Shown here in pieces: positions 61,934-64,000 of a DNA stretch of 64,000 bases. Origin of the DNA: DAITQM01 sp036832975. GTDB lineage: Bacteria > Pseudomonadota > Gammaproteobacteria > Xanthomonadales > Wenzhouxiangellaceae. Each line of letters opens with the position of its first letter. Within the stretch, counting starts at the first letter, position 1. The notes below the pieces were generated by a model, which had not been told where the DNA came from, did no database searches, and saw only the letters and a list, made by a program, of their open reading frames with translations. The DNA is taken from positions 43,037-107,036 of the forward strand of contig DAITQM010000006.1 in assembly GCA_036832975.1 (NCBI GenBank), written 5' to 3'. A program made the position numbers and the translations under genes.

Positions 61934-63961
61934 TCAGCCGCCGGCGCGCCAGCCGAAGGTGGCGAAAAAGGTTCGGCCTTCGCCGGGAAAATAGCGGAAT
62001 TCGTCGAATGCGAAATCGGCGCGCTCGGCGAAGCGCTCGCCGAATAAATTTCTTAGCCTGAATCCAAGATGCCAACCGCGACCGACCTCGGCGTTCGCTT
62101 CCAGGTGGAGCAGGGTATGGCCGGCGTAACGTGCGCTGTTGGCGGCGTCGAGGAAATAATCGCCGAGGTGTTCGAGGCGCAGCGCGCTGTCGATGCCGGC
62201 GCCGCGCCAGTCGAGTTCGGCGCTGAACAGGCGCCGCGGTGCGGTATCGACGTCGTTGCCGCGGCGGATGATTTCGCCGCCGCCGGCCAGGCGGTCGAAG
62301 CGATAGGTGTGCCTGGCGTAGGTGCCGGTCGAGCGCAGGGCGAAGCCGGCGCCGAGTTCGGTGCCGAGCGCCCATTCGAGACCGAGGTGGCGGGTTTTGC
62401 CGTCGCTGATATTGAAGCCTCCGGCGTCGCGCAGGATCACGTTGCGCTTGACCTGGTAGAAGCCGGTGAGTTCGTAGAACCACGACCGTGCGCGGCGCGC
62501 CAAGCCCAGCGAGATACTGTCGAGCCGTTCGCTTTGCAGGTCGGCGATCTGCTGGCCGCTTTGCAGGCGGTACAACTCGGTGGCCTGCGGCGGCCGGAAG
62601 CCGCGCGCCAGGCGCAACTGCCAGCGGCCGGCAACGGCGATGGGGCCGGCGAGCGTCACTGCAGGGGCGAGATTGAAGAAGTCGTCGTGACGATCGGCTG
62701 GGCGGCTGAACAGGCAACCGCCGAAAGCACACGGCGTGCCGTCGTCGCGCGTGTTGCCGTCGAGCATCCGGTTGTTGTAGTCGTAAAACAGGTATTCGCC
62801 GCGCAACCCAAGTTCGAGCTCCAATCCGTTGCCGCCTTGCCACAGGTAACGTCCCCACAGGGCGGTCATCGCACCGTCTATGGCGTAGTCGTAGTGCAGT
62901 CCCGGCGGCCGGATGGCGCGCAGAAAGTCGCTGCCGTCCTCGACTTCGTGCGCCTGGAATTCAATGAGTTCGCCGTGAAAGGCCTCGGCATCGAGGCCCA
63001 ACGTCAAGCCGTCGCCGAGGCGCCCGCCACTGAGCGCCGCCTGCACGCCGCCGCTCGTCTGGCGATTGCGTTCGAGCGGCTTGCCGGGAAGAAAGTGCTG
63101 CAAAAAGCGCATCTCGCTTTGCCTGAGATAAGGGCTGATGCGCCACGCGCCGCCGGCTTCGTCGAACCATTCGAAATGGCCTGCGGCACGCGCCGCGTGG
63201 GCGTTGCGGAAGGCTTCAGGGTTTGGGTTACTGCGCCGCAGTTCGGTGTCGCGAAAGGCGTCGAAGCCGGTGATGAAGCCGGCGGTTTGCTGATCGAGGT
63301 CGGCGAGCGCCAAGGTTCCGGTGAATGCCAAGCGTTCGCCGGATCGTCGATAGCGGACGTTGGCGAAGCCTTGTTGGTAACCTTCGTCTAAACGGAAGCT
63401 GTTGCTGTCGGTGTAGCTGGCGCTCACCCCGAACGCTCCGCCGCCGTAAGCGGCGGCGCCGCGGATGAAATCCTGGCTGCCGGCCTCGACGGCGACGGCC
63501 GCGGCAGCCGGGTCGGGCGAGGCAACGTCGATCACGCCGTGCAGGCCGTTGGCGCCGTGGCTGGCGAGCCCCGGGCCGCGCAGTACATCGATTCTTTCGG
63601 CTTGCGCGAGGTTGACCTCGAACAGTTCGTTGACGTTGCAAAAACCGGCCGGCCGGATCGGGATGTGGTCCTCGAGAATCAGAAACGCGCCGCAGGCGCC
63701 CGGACCGGTCAACACCGGCGAACGGATCGCGGTCAGATGCTCTTGGCCGCTGCCGCGGCTGATCCAGACGCCGGGCACGTCGCTGAACAATTCCTGCGGG
63801 TGGCGTGGCGCGCGGCGGGCAATGCGTGAGGCATCCAACGCCGTGGCGCCGGCCTGCGCCGTGTCGAGGGCGCGGATTTCGACTTCGAGCGCCGGCAACG
63901 TCACGCCGGCCGGGGCAGCCGCCGTGAGCCACCAGAGCGCGGGTATACCCAATAGTTGCAT
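61934..63961 (-). CDS. TonB-dependent outer-membrane receptor, 5' end altered by a MITE-like element
   Basis: A 675-residue TonB-dependent receptor for an unknown ligand (siderophore, vitamin or sugar). The plug domain is seen in ELFSDVPGVWISRGSGQEHL, RIDVLRGPGLASHGANGLHG and VIDVASPDP; the rest is a 22-strand barrel ending FRYFPGEGRTFFATFGWRAGG with a C-terminal aromatic-poor end. The only ATG before the plug lies in the terminal repeat of the element at 63947-64000 (MQLLGIPALWWLTAAAPAG). The leader has no basic residues and is shorter than normal, so the original signal peptide was probably cut by the insertion. No TonB box can be placed with confidence. Confidence 0.85.
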   Translation of the reverse strand: MQLLGIPALWWLTAAAPAGVTLPALEVEIRALDTAQAGATALDASRIARRAPRHPQELFSDVPGVWISRGSGQEHLTAIRSPVLTGPGACGAFLILEDHIPIRPAGFCNVNELFEVNLAQAERIDVLRGPGLASHGANGLHGVIDVASPDPAAAAVAVEAGSQDFIRGAAAYGGGAFGVSASYTDSNSFRLDEGYQQGFANVRYRRSGERLAFTGTLALADLDQQTAGFITGFDAFRDTELRRSNPNPEAFRNAHAARAAGHFEWFDEAGGAWRISPYLRQSEMRFLQHFLPGKPLERNRQTSGGVQAALSGGRLGDGLTLGLDAEAFHGELIEFQAHEVEDGSDFLRAIRPPGLHYDYAIDGAMTALWGRYLWQGGNGLELELGLRGEYLFYDYNNRMLDGNTRDDGTPCAFGGCLFSRPADRHDDFFNLAPAVTLAGPIAVAGRWQLRLARGFRPPQATELYRLQSGQQIADLQSERLDSISLGLARRARSWFYELTGFYQVKRNVILRDAGGFNISDGKTRHLGLEWALGTELGAGFALRSTGTYARHTYRFDRLAGGGEIIRRGNDVDTAPRRLFSAELDWRGAGIDSALRLEHLGDYFLDAANSARYAGHTLLHLEANAEVGRGWHLGFRLRNLFGERFAERADFAFDEFRYFPGEGRTFFATFGWRAGG

Positions 63962-64000
63962 AGATTCCCGGAATTCTCGGTCAAGCTGGCGAGTGCAGCT
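63947..64000. mobile_element. MITE-like element, family 1, copy D (runs off the window)
   Basis: ACCCAATAGTTGCATAGATT and the following CCCGGAATTCTCGGTCAAGC match copy A exactly except for one base in the end repeat. The element continues beyond the window. It overlaps the first codons of the TonB-dependent receptor gene. Confidence 0.85.

Overview
The window reads as a high-GC chromosome segment from a gammaproteobacterium, perhaps Xanthomonadales-related. The grounds are two-subunit GlyQ/GlyS, a GlmU-GlmS pair, an OxyR-AhpC-KatG module, an IPTL-CTERM protein, and secreted proteins ending in a short F-x-D-[GS]-F-E tail. This placement is an inference from gene content. No rRNA, tRNA or CRISPR array was seen.

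Layout. 1-2.8 kb: end of glmU, glmS, a terminator and an exbD gene. 3.0-8.4 kb: one giant secreted nuclease with lamin-tail domains. 8.5-11.5 kb: a small accessory island with a UPF0175/PIN toxin-antitoxin pair whose toxin is split by a 268-bp inverted-repeat element, a decayed coding remnant, a frameshifted FG-GAP protein, and a 244-bp MITE-like element. 11.6-20.9 kb: the most notable region, a tight seven-gene operon. It holds a sulfotransferase, mevalonate-diphosphate decarboxylase, phosphomevalonate kinase, an HMG-CoA reductase::mevalonate kinase fusion, IPP isomerase, an HpnH-type radical SAM enzyme, and an HpnB-type glycosyltransferase fused to a second sulfotransferase. I read it as lower mevalonate pathway to isoprenoid to side-chain addition to glycosyl and/or sulfate modification, that is, a candidate pathway for a sulfated hopanoid-like lipid. 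Squalene/hopene cyclase, HMG-CoA synthase and prenyltransferases are absent from the window.

20.9-27.5 kb is accessory: a YoeB-like toxin remnant, an AT-rich secreted protein, a three-gene set (GMC oxidoreductase, Tat-like protein, 2-hydroxyacid dehydrogenase) and a large glycosyltransferase. 27.7-32.7 kb: an M28 peptidase, then glyQ-glyS followed by a GmhB-like HAD protein that has lost its catalytic aspartates. 33.1-44.2 kb: secreted and surface proteins (IPTL-CTERM protein, M14 carboxypeptidase, choice-of-anchor B protein, a 972-residue protein), TatD, a glutamine amidotransferase and a GT4 glycosyltransferase. 44.9-53.3 kb: a GDD-Y repeat protein with a VanZ-like membrane protein, a beta-CASP hydrolase, GST, a lipoprotein with thymidine kinase, and a Rep helicase. 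53.3-57.3 kb: TetR, FadE-like acyl-CoA dehydrogenase and an alpha/beta hydrolase. 57.5-61.5 kb: exported KatG, AhpC and divergent OxyR with a visible OxyR-type site. 61.9-64 kb: a TonB-dependent receptor whose apparent start codon lies in the terminal repeat of a MITE-like element that runs off the window end.

Three families of short dispersed repeats fill the intergenic gaps: (i) a 231-244-bp element with TACCCAATWGTTGCATA ends, (ii) a ~160-bp three-hairpin element with TTAGCAGGCTGTTGAAAAA ends, and (iii) arrays of CCCCCGCTTGCGGGGG-type palindromes.
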